From Crotalaria pallida (lineage: Eukaryota; Streptophyta; Magnoliopsida; Fabales; Fabaceae): a stretch of 64,000 nucleotides of DNA. A program made the translations under genes and the position numbers. Below are positions 11,236 to 21,612 of the stretch, one piece after another. Under the pieces are notes generated by a model. That model saw nothing but the letters and a program-made list of their open reading frames with translations, ran no database searches and was not told the origin of the DNA. Position 1 is the first letter of the stretch; each line of letters starts with the position of its first letter. The DNA lies in contig CM075652.1 of the NCBI GenBank assembly GCA_037953625.1, positions 36,512,501-36,576,500 of the forward strand, given 5' to 3'.

Positions 11236-12639
11236 GTAAGGAGTGAGTGTTACCTCTACTTGAGTTTGGGTTCCTAGGGTGTTCATAAAGGGTACTAAGA
11301 GTGGGTGTTAGATTAGGGAATGAATATAGGTTAATGTTAGAAAGGAAATGGTAAAAAGGGTAAAGGGAACCAATGAATGAACTAGAAACATGGATGTTAG
11401 GTGAAGAGGAATGTTATTTTCAGTTATATGTTGTATTTTACATTATGGATTGATTAAATGCTTTACTCATAATGTTGTTATTATGGTATAAGTGTTTACG
11501 AGCTTTGATATTCATGATTTGTATCTGTGGCCGAGCTAAGAGTGGGTGAGAACGAGCTAATGATAAAATGATAACCAGGGAGAAACGAAGAGATAGGCTA
11601 ATAAGTTAGACAATGAGAGAGGTTAGTGGAAAAGATATGAGAGGTTGAGCCGAGAGAGGCCGAGCTAAGGAAAGATGGTTAAAAAGATAGAAGTTAGAGG
11701 TGTTGAGCTGAGAGAGGCCGAGCTAGAAAGATGGTGAAAAAGATAAGTAAAAGAGATGTTGAGCCGAGAGAGGCCGAGCTAAAAGATGGCTAAAAAGGAC
11801 TAAGAGGAATTAAAGAGAAATGGTTGTGTAATCGGGTCATAGCAGACGCATACCGGGTGCGTGCATATATCGCGTCAGACGCATACTGGGTATGCGCAGC
11901 TGTAAGACGGGTACTGGGTACTCGCAGTTATGATTCACACAAGGTTCCGAGCACGGAATTGGTGGGATGTGTTCCTGGTCATAGCAGACGCGTACTGGGT
12001 GCGTGCATTGATCGCGTAAGTCGCCGAGATGCGCCGCTGTAAGATGAGTACTGGGTGCTCGCAGTTATGGACACTCCTTACTCCATAGAATGATCGGCGG
12101 TAGTGCTCCTGGTCATAGAAGATGCGTACTGGGTGCGTGCATTGATCGCGTCAGACGCATACTGGGTATGTGCAGCTGTAAGACAGGTACTGGGTACTCG
12201 CAGTTATGGACACTCCGATATCCGACTTTAAATGGTGTAAGACATGCACTGGGTGCATGCATCCGAGAAGAGTAAAAGATTGTAAGCTATGTAAAAGTGG
12301 AATAATGAGTAATGAATCCGAGATAGAGATGGTTGACCGAGGTATAGGAGAATAGTGGCCGAGAAGCTGAGTGTAAGAAGTAAGGAAAGGGTATGAGGGA
12401 ATTGGCAGGTTGTGCCGAGGTATAGCTAATGGGTAGTGGATAAACTGAGTACGATGTGAGCCGAGCTAATTGATATTGTATGAGGTGAACCGAGCTAAAT
12501 GATGATGTATGCATGTGGTTTGAGTACTTGTTAATATATGCTAACTGACTATTTGTGTTTGGCTTGGTAGTTCGGTATGGCATTTTAGAAACTGCTTATT
12601 TAAGTTCTGTGTAATGCTCACCTCCTTACCATTTTTCAG
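11236..12639 (+). other. inferred intron of family III LTR
   Basis: Donor GAG/GTAAGG after 11235, and acceptor CATTTTTCAG/GTACTG at 12639, preceded by CTCAC as a plausible branch site and a pyrimidine tract. Length 1404 nt. The same junction flavour (TTTTACAG/GTACGG, and an upstream AAGTTCTGTGTAATGCT block) appears in the family IV LTR. Copy 2 equivalent: 30180-31583. Confidence 0.6.
11836..12265 (+). repeat. hairpin array of family III LTR
   Basis: Three tandem ~135 bp units (starting at about 11836, 11976 and 12108) and a last hairpin at about 12244. Each has inverted repeats closing on TGG: CGCATAC at 11880-11896 (perfect 7 bp), GGGTAC paired with GTACTC, GAGTAC paired with GTGCTC, CGCGTAC paired with GTGCGTG, and CATGCAC (perfect 7 bp). 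Imperfect pairs are mostly G-T on the LTR sense strand. Confidence 0.85.
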
Positions 12640-13027
12640 GTACTGAGCCCGAGCAGACGCAGTCCCCGGCCGAGCAGGTTCACTCTCCCTCACAGGGAGA
12701 GTAGTCTTTTAGAGTCGGATAGGTGGATGGGTCGAGGCCAATTGGGCCGAGCTAAAACATTGTTTTTGTATTCTGGCATTGCCGAACTGATGTACGTAAT
12801 TTATGCTTTTTTGCTTTTGATGTATTAAGTCTTCCGCTTTATTAACTCTGATGTATTTGGTGTATTTATGTCTTTCGCTTTATTAACTCTGATGTTCTCG
12901 GTATTAATGGAAGGAAATACTATTTTGGCAATTAATATCTTTTCGGTTGTAATTAAGAAATTTTAAAATACTAATTTTGGGGTATTTAAGGGTAATTATT
13001 ATATAGGGTGTTACACAATACACCAAT

Positions 13028-13231
13028 GTGTTCCCGGAACACTAACATACGTTCCCAGAACGTATGGCAAACCATACTTGGAAAACAAACATCACTCCCA
13101 CAGTGTGCATCACGTTCCCAGAACGCATAAAACCATGTCCCAGACACTCGCCACATTCCCAGAATGTGTCATCAAGTAGGTTATATCAATTTGGTACTCC
13201 CAGAGTACCCTCCTCATATTCCCAGAATATG
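13028..13231 (-). repeat. complete TGG-loop hairpin array of family I
   Basis: Eight inverted repeats within 204 bp: 13028-13042 (arm GTGTTC), 13046-13066 (CATACGTTC, 9 bp), 13093-13105 (CACTC, loop decayed), 13112-13126 (ACGTTC), about 13133-13150 (imperfect), 13152-13168 (CACATTC), 13193-13209 (GGTACTC) and 13215-13231 (CATATTC). Arms differ while the centre stays CCA on this strand, TGG on the sense strand. It lies in the LTR intron between the ACCGGT palindromes and the acceptor. Confidence 0.9.
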
Positions 13232-15263
13232 ACAATCGTTTCTTGCCAACCTATTTTCCATTCTCTATGAATGAATGCACAATTACTAAGGTTGGTTTTT
13301 ATCTTTAACTTAATCATTGTTATTTAGAATTATCTCAAACTCTCCTTTGAATGATTAATTTGATGTATAACTTTTGGCATGAAAATTCATCCTTGAATTA
13401 ACTTAAAAACATGCCAATAGACTTGGATTGGGAAAAACTTAACCAATGGTATCAAACTTTTCACTTAAAAGACTTAACTTTTATTTTTCAGTTTCAGGTA
13501 CTAACCGGTTACAGTTTCAAGCTAACCGGTTAGAAATACAGACCTGAACCTACTAACCATTGAAATTCAGAAAACCTTTTTCTTGAATTCTCTACTCAAT
13601 CCATAAACAGAGTCTCAACATTATTATATACCTCAAACCCCACTGATTTCATCATTCAAAAGCCTAAATCACAATCCAATTCCAATTTAGCATAATTTCC
13701 ACTTGAAATTATCTTTTAACATTAAGGCATTGACTCATCAATTACAATCTGAAACAAATAGTGTTCATTGACATGATTTCAGATTGGTTTCAAATGAAAT
13801 TAGAGTATAGACTTGAGTGCAAATGGTAAGACCACTGGGCCAATTTTAAAAAAAAACATTCTCTTTGAAAACTGACAGTTTCTAACCGGTTACAGACTCA
13901 GAATAACCGGTTAGATTCTGCAGAATGTACACTGCAGAAAGGGGTTTTGCATACCATTTTCTACCATGCTCAAATCTAACCAATTTCATTCATAAATAGA
14001 GTTCACATACCTTAAAATAAACATGTTTAATCACAGAAAACATATTCATTTTCCATGCATTCAATTTAGAGCATTAAATTGCATATAAATCAACATAAAC
14101 ACAACTTGATATCACAAAACTCATAATAAGCATTTAGATTCTTTTTCAACCATCACAATCACTTGCATGCATACTATCAAACTTCCTCAAAAAGTATTGA
14201 GCTACAGAAATGGCCTCCAAGCCTTTTTACATATTTATGTAATGCCCTTTTGAGTCTTTGTTGAGTCAAATCCTAAAACACAAAATTTTAGTCTTAATCT
14301 AGTATAAGGTAAACTTCTCCCATACCTTTAGGTCGTGTTTGATGAGTGTAATCACTGAATTTTGCAAGAAATCCACAAGAACCTCAAACTCTATCCTCAG
14401 CCAACATAGGTTCAACATGGTTCAAAAACCAAAGATTTTGGTACCTGAAAAGGTCATATAATTTGGGGAAAATGGTTAGGACTTGTTGTATGCAACATGC
14501 ACTAAAGAAACAAAGTGATTTGAGGTCCAAAGAATGCTTGAGCTTACCAAAATCGAAGCTCAAAGATAGCTCCACGAGTTTGAAACATAGATGACAGGTT
14601 CACAGCCTCAACTTCGTGGTTTGATTTTTCCTTGCTCAGGAACTCCCAACTCACAAACTTTATATCTATGTAAAGCCCTTGATTAAAGCTTTACAACAGT
14701 GTATCACTCAAATCCTAACTCACATGCACTAGGAAGAATCGAAAGGACGAATTCAGGAACCCTAAGAACAGAGTTTCAACACTTAACTCAGAAGATCAAC
14801 CCAAATTCATCAACAATTCGGGTTTTTATAGAGTAATCAAGCTTGCATGCATGAGGACACGTGTTTCCCACTAATCCTGGGCTGAATTCTTGGCAAATTC
14901 GTGGATTAATCAAGTGATTACTCATCAAAACGCACTAACCCAGTTTCTGGGTTCATCGACTAACCGGTTATAGGGCACATCTAACCAGTTACGTTACTGT
15001 AAAATTTAAAAATTAATACTTTTATAACCTTTCCCTCCAAGAACCTTTCTAATATTACATTTAGGTCCTAACCCAAGGACTAAAATGCAATATCCAAATT
15101 TATGTATATACTTATCATATAAAAATACCTTCATCTATTTTTATATTTCAAGACTAATTAAACACAAAACATAAACATTGAAAAATTTATATTAATTAAT
15201 AATAAAACTTTATTTATTATTAATTTCCTTATTATCCGGGAGACGAAAATTAGGGGTGTTACA

Positions 15264-15279
15264 CTACTCCCCCACTTAA
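15264..15279 (-). other. polypurine tract of I-b
   Basis: The sense strand reads TTAAGTGGGGGAGTAG directly before TGTAACACC. It primes plus-strand DNA synthesis. The last pol codons overlap it and the pol stop codon TAA is supplied by the LTR's own TGTAA. Confidence 0.85.
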
Positions 15280-15286
15280 AAGGAAT

Positions 15287-15650
15287 TTCGTCCCCGAAAT
15301 TCTAACTTTCATAAACAACTCAGGGTATTCCTGACGCATCTTATCCTCTAATTCCCATGTAGCTTCAGACACGTCTGCATTTTCCCAGATGACCTTGACT
15401 AAAGGTATCCCTTTTCCCTAAGCTGCTTAACTTCACGATCTTCTATCCGGACTGGTCTAGCTTCAAAGGTAAGGTTTTCCTTCAAAGTTAGATCATCGGG
15501 TTGAATTTTCAAAACAACTGATGAATCATGCACATATTTCTTTAACTAGGAAACATGAAAGACATTGTGCAAGTTTGACAGAGAGGGTGGTAAAGCTATT
15601 TGATAGGCAACAGGACCAACTCTCTTGAGGATTTGGTATGGACCTATAAA
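15287..15650 (-). pseudogene. integrase C-terminus with chromodomain-like tail
   Basis: In-frame pieces after the stop at the end of the RNase H-integrase ORF read FIGPYQIL, YQIALPP and NVFHVS, then VRIEDREVKQL. After a one-base frameshift near 15410-15420 come VKVIWENADVSEATWELED and EYPELF. The EATWE and YPELF strings are typical of the chromodomain-like end of plant chromovirus integrases, thought to guide integration to marked chromatin. Two in-frame stops and the frameshift make it non-functional. All are shared with copy 2. Confidence 0.75.
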
Positions 15651-17471
15651 CTAAGGTGAAAGCTTTCGGGTTCTCAAGGCTCTACTGATTCCTTTCATCG
15701 GAACTATCCGAAGAAACACATGGTCGCCTTCCAAAAATTCTACTGGCTTTCTCCTCTTATCAGCATAACTCTTCTGCCGACTCTGAGCTGCTTTCTTCTT
15801 TTCCTGAACCATCTTAATCTTCTCAGTTGTCTGCTGCACAATTTCTGGTCCAACAACTAAGTTCTCCCCCACTTGAAACCAGCATAGCGGGGTTTGGCAT
15901 TTCCTTCCATACAAAGCTTCAAACGGTGTCATTTCGATGCTTGCATGATAACTGTTGTTGTATGTGAATTCTGCAAGAGGTAACACTTGATCCCAACTTC
16001 CTTGCTCCTCAAGTGCACAAGCCCTCAATATATCTTCCAAAGACTGAATAGTTCTCTCCGTTTGACCATCCGTCTGTGGATGATACGCAGAACTCAACTT
16101 TAAGCTTGTTCCTATAGCGTTATGCAAACCCTTCCAAAACTGTGAAGCAAACCTAGGATCTTGATCCGACACAATAATTGAAGGCACTCCGTGTAGACGA
16201 ACTACCTCCTTAATGTAGATCTGGGTAAGCTTATTCAAAGGATAGCGCATATTTATCGGAATAAAATGCCCCGACTTAGTCAACCGATCCACAATCACCC
16301 AGATTGCATCATGATTTGCTATTGTCCTTGGCAAACCAGATACAAAATCCATTGAGATACTATCCGACTTCCATTGAGGGATGTCTAAGGGTTGCAACTG
16401 TCCTCCCGGTTTTTGATGCTCTACCTTAGCTTTCTGACAGATTAAACATGAAACCACATACTCCGCGACATCCTTTTTCAAACCAGACCACCAAAACATT
16501 TTCTTCAAATCCTGATACATTTTGGTTGATCCAGGATGCATACTCATCCGACTGTTATGTGCTTCATCAAGAATAAATCTCCTAACCTCCTGATCTTTTG
16601 GTATGTAAATCCTTGTTCTGAAACGAAGGATTCCATCCGACCCAATCTTGAAATCTGGTTCCTTCCCCTCCAAACCTAATCTCATCTTTTCATTCAACTC
16701 CTCATCTACTTGTTGCAACTCCCGAATTCTTTCCAAGAATTCATTTGTGATTTGCAGCATTCCTAATTTGATGCTTGATGGTTCCACTTGCATCAACAAG
16801 CTCAAGTCTCTGAACTCCTCAATCAAAGCTGCTTCCTTCACCATCATTGCACTTATGTGGATTGCTTTTCGACTCAAAGTATCTGCAACTACATTCGCCT
16901 TACCCGGATGGTAATGGAGTTTAAAGTCATAATCCTTCAAAAACTCCATCCACCTCCTTTGCCTCATATTCAACTCTTTTTGGTCGAACAGATATTTCAA
17001 ACTCTTATGCTCACTAAATACTTGGAAAGTAGTGCCATAGAGATGATGTCTCCATATCTTTAAGGCAAACACAATCGCAGCTAACTCCAAATCGTGTGTC
17101 GGGTAATTCACTTCATGATTCTTCAACTGTCGTGATGCATAAGCCACTACTCTTCCTTCTTGCATCAACATACACCCAAGTCCTTGCTTAGATGCATCAC
17201 AGTACACTTCAAAACTCTTATGAGGTTCAGGTAAGATTAACATAGGAGACGATGTTAACCTTCCCTTTAACTCTCGGAAACTACTTTCACACCTGTCATC
17301 CCACACAAACGGTTGATCTTTCCGAGTTAACTTGGTCAAAGGCAATGCAATCTTGGAAAATCCTTCTATAAACCGACGATAGTATCCAGCCAGCCCTAAG
17401 AAACTTCTCACCTTAGTCACAGTCTTAGGCTGTTCCCATTTCAACACTGAACTCACCTTTGCTGGATCCAC
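15651..17471 (-). pseudogene. Ty3/gypsy RT end, RNase H and integrase
   Basis: 606 codons open. The first ~30 are the end of RT (SFLGLAGYYRRFIEGFSKIA). RNase H follows with YCDAS (about 93), HDLELAA and NVVADTLSRK. The usual TDHKSLKY motif reads SEHKSLKY, so a catalytic-region Asp is changed. Integrase has the His-His-Cys-Cys finger (HNSRMSMH, CLICQKAK), then catalytic Asp in SMDFVSGLP, Asp in VSDQDPRF and Glu in TDGQTERTIQ. The ORF start is only the point after an upstream stop (AAG to TAG near 17488), so this is a piece of one pol polyprotein. Confidence 0.92.
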
Positions 17472-17518
17472 CGCAATTCCTTCCTAAGAGATCACATGCC
17501 CAAGAAACTATACTTCAT

Positions 17519-18067
17519 TCAACCAAACTCACCTTTGGCATACAACTGCTTCTTCTTCAAGACCTTCAACACAATCCTGAGATGTTCTTCATGCTCCTCC
17601 AGACTCTTAGAATAGACCAAAATATCATCTATGAACACCACTACAAACAAATCCAGGTATGGTCTAAAGATCTGGTTCATATAATCCATGAAAATAGCAG
17701 GTGAATTAGTCAATCCGAACGACATCACAACATACTCATAATGACCGTATCGAGATCGAAATGCAGTCTTGGGTATATCTTCCTCCTTTATCATGATCTG
17801 ATGATAGCCCGATCTCAAATCAATCATTGAAAACACTGCATCTCCTCTAACTTGATCCATAAGGTCATCAATCCTTGGCAAAGGATACATATTCTTAATG
17901 GTGACCTTATTCAACTGTCTATAGTCCACACACATTCTCATACTTCCATCCTTTTTCTTTACAAACAGTAGTGGAGCTCCCGAAGGCGAAACACTTGGCC
18001 TGATCATCTGTTTCTGCAACAACTCCTCTATCTGCTTTTTCATTTCTGCCATTTCCGGTGGTGCCAT
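17519..18067 (-). pseudogene. gypsy reverse transcriptase fragment
   Basis: 182 codons with RT blocks in order: MRMCVDYRQLNKVT, DLRSGYHQI, FGLTNSPAIFM and the catalytic FIDDILVYS. The protein copies element RNA into DNA. Compared with I-a (53200-53930), the end is frameshifted (YAKGEFG in place of the YAKLAKCEFW block). The usual MPFGL-type string reads MSFGL. It has no start of its own, being the middle of pol. Confidence 0.92.
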
Positions 18068-18269
18068 TCTATAAGGAGCAATAGAGATGGGACCAGCTCC
18101 AGGAACTAAGTCAATCCCAAACTCTATTTCTCGCTTCGGAGGTAATCCTGGTATCTCTTCAGGAAATACTTCCGGAAATTATCTCAGCACAGGAATCTCT
18201 TCGATTGGCATTATCTCTTCTTCTCCGGTAGCAGAGAATAAATACATGTAACCTTTGGGTTCAAGGGTT

Positions 18270-18875
18270 TTATATTGGATTGTCTTTATCTCGCAATTGA
18301 TGATCACATGGTTCTTTATCAACCAATAAGATCACATCTAATTGTAACTTAGGGAGACAAACCAAATCTACTTTAGAAACACGACCCAAGATTTCAACTT
18401 CACACCCTAAGCAAACCTTAGAGATAAAGATGGGTATTCCAGTAGGGGTATCTATACTAAGATAACAAGGCGAATCAGAAACAACAAGATTCAACCTACT
18501 CACACATTCAGAAGAAACATAAGAATGAGTAGCGCCAGAATCAAACATAATCTTGCAAGGTTGATCATTAAGCAAAAAGTTACCACTCAGGGTAAACACT
18601 TTGCCCTGCACCACAGACTTGCCAGCAGATCCTTTTGCAGGTTCTTTGCAATCACGAGCAAAATGACCTTGCTTTCCGCAATTGAAACATCCTCCTGTGG
18701 TCCAGCAGACTTGACCATGGTGATAACGTTTACACTTCTCACAATAAGGGGCATTATTGCGAGACTTGTTCCTGTTATCAATCACAGCCTCACCCTTTCC
18801 TTTGTTCTTCTGAGCATATGGACCATTATTCCGGTGATCATATCTTCTTCCTCTGTGGTCCATAACTCTGTCCAC
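18270..18875 (-). pseudogene. gag C-terminus, zinc knuckle and protease
   Basis: Contains a CX2CX4HX4C knuckle (CFNCGKQGHFARDC), preceded by a second cysteine pair (YCEKCKRYHHGQVC), and an aspartic protease with FDSGATHSYVS. Against I-a, a short deletion near 18310-18330 removes the GMNWL region of the protease and shifts the frame into a stop. It overlaps the gag ORF at 18838-18875 in another frame, which marks a second frameshift. In copy 2 the knuckle has Lys-Glu in place of Lys-Gln. Confidence 0.88.
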
Positions 18876-19575
18876 TACCCTTTCCTTGGCTTCCTACCAA
18901 CTCAGCCTTCTTATCATCTTCATACATTCTGCACATATCCACAAGTGCAGGAAAACTCTGAATTCTCTGGTAACTAAAGATAGACTTTAACTCCGGTCTC
19001 TGTCCACCTTCAAACTTGATACACTTACTCCTTTCATCAGGGTTATTCAAGTAGTAGGGAGAATATTTCATCAACTCCTTAAACCTAGCAGCATATTCTA
19101 TTACACTCATATCTCCCTGTTTCAATTGCATGAACTCTACCTCCTTCTTTCTCCTTAAATCTTCTAGAAAGTATTTATTACGAAATTTCTCCGTAAACAC
19201 TCCCCAGCTGATTGCTCTTCTCTCAAAGTTCGGCAATTGCACCGTATGATCCCACCAGTTCTCAGCCTCCCCATGAAGCATATAAACTGCATATGTTACC
19301 TTTTGATCATACGAACAGTCTAAAGTTCTGAAAATCTTGTTGATTTCATACAACCACTTATTTTCCTCATCAGGTTTGTATCCTCCTTCAAACCTTGGTG
19401 GGTTGCACTTTCTAAACTCCGACAGAGTCTTTGCATCATGATTTACCTCATTACCAACATGTGGGTTACCAGCTCGTCCTTGTGGTGGCTGTTGTTGTTG
19501 CTGCTACATACCTTCCAGCACGATCGTAATACGCTCTAACATCTCATTCGTATAATTCCTATTTCTGGTTGCCAT
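18838..19575 (-). pseudogene. gag N-terminal and capsid region of I-b
   Basis: Starts MATRNRNYTNEMLERI at 19575, about 145 bp after the PBS. Codon 24 is TAG (19504-19506) at the beginning of a glutamine run where I-a has CAG. The open part then carries the retrotransposon gag domain: GEAENWWDHTV, FRNKYFLEDLRRKKEVEFMQL, QGDMSVIEYAARFKELMKY. It would form the virus-like particle shell. The nonsense codon is shared by both copies, so it predates the duplication. Confidence 0.88.
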
Positions 19576-19718
19576 AGAAAGACCTGCACTATGGGCTTTG
19601 GGTCACTTAAAAGGTCTTTTAAAACATAAGCTCAACTAGCTTATTTGACTAACTTACTCAAACATATTCAAATAACATTGAATATTATACTTATCTGCAT
19701 CGTCAGGACAGGACCATT

Positions 19719-19730
19719 GCTCTGATACCA
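19719..19730 (-). other. primer binding site of I-b (tRNA-iMet)
   Basis: Sense TGGTATCAGAGC, complementary to the initiator-Met tRNA 3' end, six bases from the end of the 5' LTR. Confidence 0.9.
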
Positions 19731-19736
19731 CCAACG

Positions 19737-21214
19737 TGTGACACCCTTGTTTTATATCTTGAAAATAATAAATATTTCCAAATATAGAATACTTGCTATC
19801 CAAAAATTTGGTTTAGAAAATTTTTCCTTTTTAACTTATACTTGCTCATTTATAAACACATTTAACCTTGACAAATAATTTGAATTCGGCTTAATGATAC
19901 CTTTATTACAAAAGCCTTTTGAGACAACGCCTTTTTAATATAATAAAACATATCTGCAGTGTTGATTAAAAACATATTGATTGTCTCTTGAGCTTAATTG
20001 GATTTGTATAATATAAACTTATTTGCCGAATCCTTTTTAACCAAAATCAGAGTATGTGGAAGTAAGAATAATACTTGTGGGGCACTGTTGAGGTAAAACA
20101 TCATATATATATATATATAGATATATCATAAGATAAACACCCCCACCAATATCAAAGTAGCAAGTATCAAAGTCGAGATAACAAGTTTTAGTGAAACATA
20201 TACATAACTAGCTTCTCCAAATAAACCTCACTCTAAGACCTCTCAAAAATATGTACAATATATAACAAAGTCAAAATAGAAGTCCCAGAGCAGGTCATCC
20301 ATGTCCTCAGCAGCTCCTTTGATCCTCTGCAGCTCTATCCCTAGACCTAGGATCCAAAACATCTATGCTATGCAAGCTCCTAGGAACCAGCAGGTCCACC
20401 TCGAGTAGAAACAGTAGGCTCGACAGAAACCTCCTCCTCGTCCTCATCCTCGATGGGATCCTCCTCGACCTCGCCCGACTGTGCAGAGACCCCACCCCTG
20501 GGCCTAGGATCTGCAGAAGCAGTCCTCTCAAAGTCAGCCGGACCAGGAGAAGGACTCTCCTTAGTAACAACGCTATGTGAAGAAGGATGAGTACGAGTGG
20601 CAGATCTAAAACGAAAACTATGAAATCGATGCACTGGTCGAGCCAGGGGTGATCCTCTATATGAGTAAAAGGGTGGAACATGCATAGTATAGACTATCGG
20701 GATCCTAAACCTACGAGGTCGTACCCGAACCAAAGGGTTAGGGTGGTAGAGAGTAATCTCCACCTCCCCCTCAAAGGTGGCTCGGTGCTCCTCGTAAGTC
20801 CATATACCACTAGGGATAGGGCGTATCTCGATGCAGGCTAGGTATCTGGCCATCACCTAAACAGGGCATAAGGAGTAAGTATACACATATACATAATCAA
20901 TAAAGACTAAAATACAAGCACAGGTATATCATGGACAGACAATAATGCAAGTACATATGAGCACACCAATTTTCAACATTATATCTCTTATAATGCAAGT
21001 GGCATGATGCATGATTTCCATCCACAACTGAGGCCTCCAATACTAATCCATCTCGGACGTCCATCCAATACACCAATGTGTTCCCATAACACTAACATAC
21101 GTTCCCAGAACGTATGGCAAACCATACTTGGAAAACAAACATCACTCCCAGAGTGTGCGTCACGTTCCCAGAACGCATAAAACCATGTCCCAGACACTGG
21201 CCACATTCCCAGAA
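19737..21214 (-). mobile_element. I-b 5' LTR, distal part, copy 1
   Basis: Sense end GGGTGTCACA at 19737. It matches the 3' LTR at 9031-10398 plus 13021 onward with visible divergence (length of the acidic run, point changes, AT repeat at 20105-20120), so the element is not young. It stops at 21214 with CAGAA inside a hairpin, where II-a is inserted. The rest of this LTR is missing from copy 1 because the duplication ends inside II-a. Confidence 0.92.
20380..20853 (-). CDS. LTR-encoded ORF, I-b 5' LTR copy 1
   Basis: 157 codons from the ATG at 20853, three nt after the AG acceptor (20857). It has the same protein plan as at 50374-50847: a conserved N-terminal half, then PPFYSYRG, FRSATRTHPSSH, and an acidic end (GEVEEDPIEDEDEEEVS). 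It is open throughout, unlike every gag-pol frame of this element. Family and function unknown. It is downstream of the LTR's own TATA box and inferred intron, so expression would come from the 5' LTR. Confidence 0.65.
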   Translation of the reverse strand: MARYLACIEIRPIPSGIWTYEEHRATFEGEVEITLYHPNPLVRVRPRRFRIPIVYTMHVPPFYSYRGSPLARPVHRFHSFRFRSATRTHPSSHSVVTKESPSPGPADFERTASADPRPRGGVSAQSGEVEEDPIEDEDEEEVSVEPTVSTRGGPAGS

Positions 21215-21605
21215 TGTAACACCCCAAAATTTTAATCCCCGATTAATGAAATGTTAATTATAAAAATTAATTATAATTAATGATTTCTATTTTAATCCTT
21301 GATTAAAATTCTCTGTTATGTATTTGGGAGATGTGTTTGAATTTATTTAATAAATATAATTATGCATGAAATAGATATTTTTCATATTATTCCCTGGGTT
21401 GGGACCTAGAAGTAAATATAGGAAAGATTTTGGAGGGAAAGTAAATAAAATAATTATTTTTCAAAAACTGGGCAAAATACTCGAGTACTTTCTGAAATAC
21501 TCGAGTATTCTGGACAGAGTTGCACGAGTTAGTGCGTTGACACGAAATCACCACCACTCCACGTCTATGGAGGTCGTGTCGACCTGCATGAGCCTTCTCC
21601 CCTCC

Positions 21606-21612
21606 TATTTAA
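21606..21612 (+). promoter_or_regulatory. TATA box of II-a LTR
   Basis: TATTTAA in CTATTTAAGCC, about 390 bp into the LTR and 265 bp before the GTAAGC donor. Copy 2: 40549-40555. The II-b equivalent is TATAAAA at 54344-54350. Confidence 0.65.

Larger units (their letters stand above)
10399..13015 (+). mobile_element. family III solo LTR (III-b), copy 1
   Basis: A 2617 bp LTR, TGTAACATCC to GGGTGTTACA, bounded by the 5 bp duplication CAATA (10394-10398 and 13016-13020). The empty site is seen in the other LTR of I-b at about 21065-21075. No internal sequence remains, so it arose by LTR-LTR recombination. It contains a pyrimidine-rich first exon (about 10920-11235), an inferred intron and the hairpin array. 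Short ORFs in it are not credited. Confidence 0.95.
9031..15263 (-). mobile_element. I-b 3' LTR, copy 1, interrupted by a solo LTR
   Basis: Read on the minus strand it starts TGTAACACCCC at 15263 and ends GGGTGTCACA at 9031. Removing the family III solo LTR (10399-13015) and one CAATA repeat leaves about 3.6 kb. The left flank TTCTG (9026-9030) is the target duplication whose partner survives at 50118-50122. TATA at 14822-14831, donor at 14547, acceptor at 10137, ORF start at 10133. The intron is about 1.79 kb once the insert is removed. Confidence 0.92.
15264..19736 (-). mobile_element. I-b internal region, copy 1
   Basis: About 4.5 kb between the LTRs on the minus strand, in the order PBS, gag, zinc knuckle, protease, RT, RNase H, integrase, chromodomain-like tail, polypurine tract. 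This is the order of Ty3/gypsy elements. A chromodomain-like tail after integrase and TGTRACACCC LTR ends suggest the Tekay/Del group of chromoviruses. The reading frame is broken at several places. Confidence 0.9.

Noticed and set aside
16648..17063. Plus-strand ORFs inside the integrase/RNase H region, also at 35593-36008
   Set aside because: Antisense shadows of the conserved pol frame.
19719..19730. tRNA-like GCTCTGATACCA as part of a tRNA gene
   Set aside because: Only the 12-base primer-site complement is present. No cloverleaf around it.
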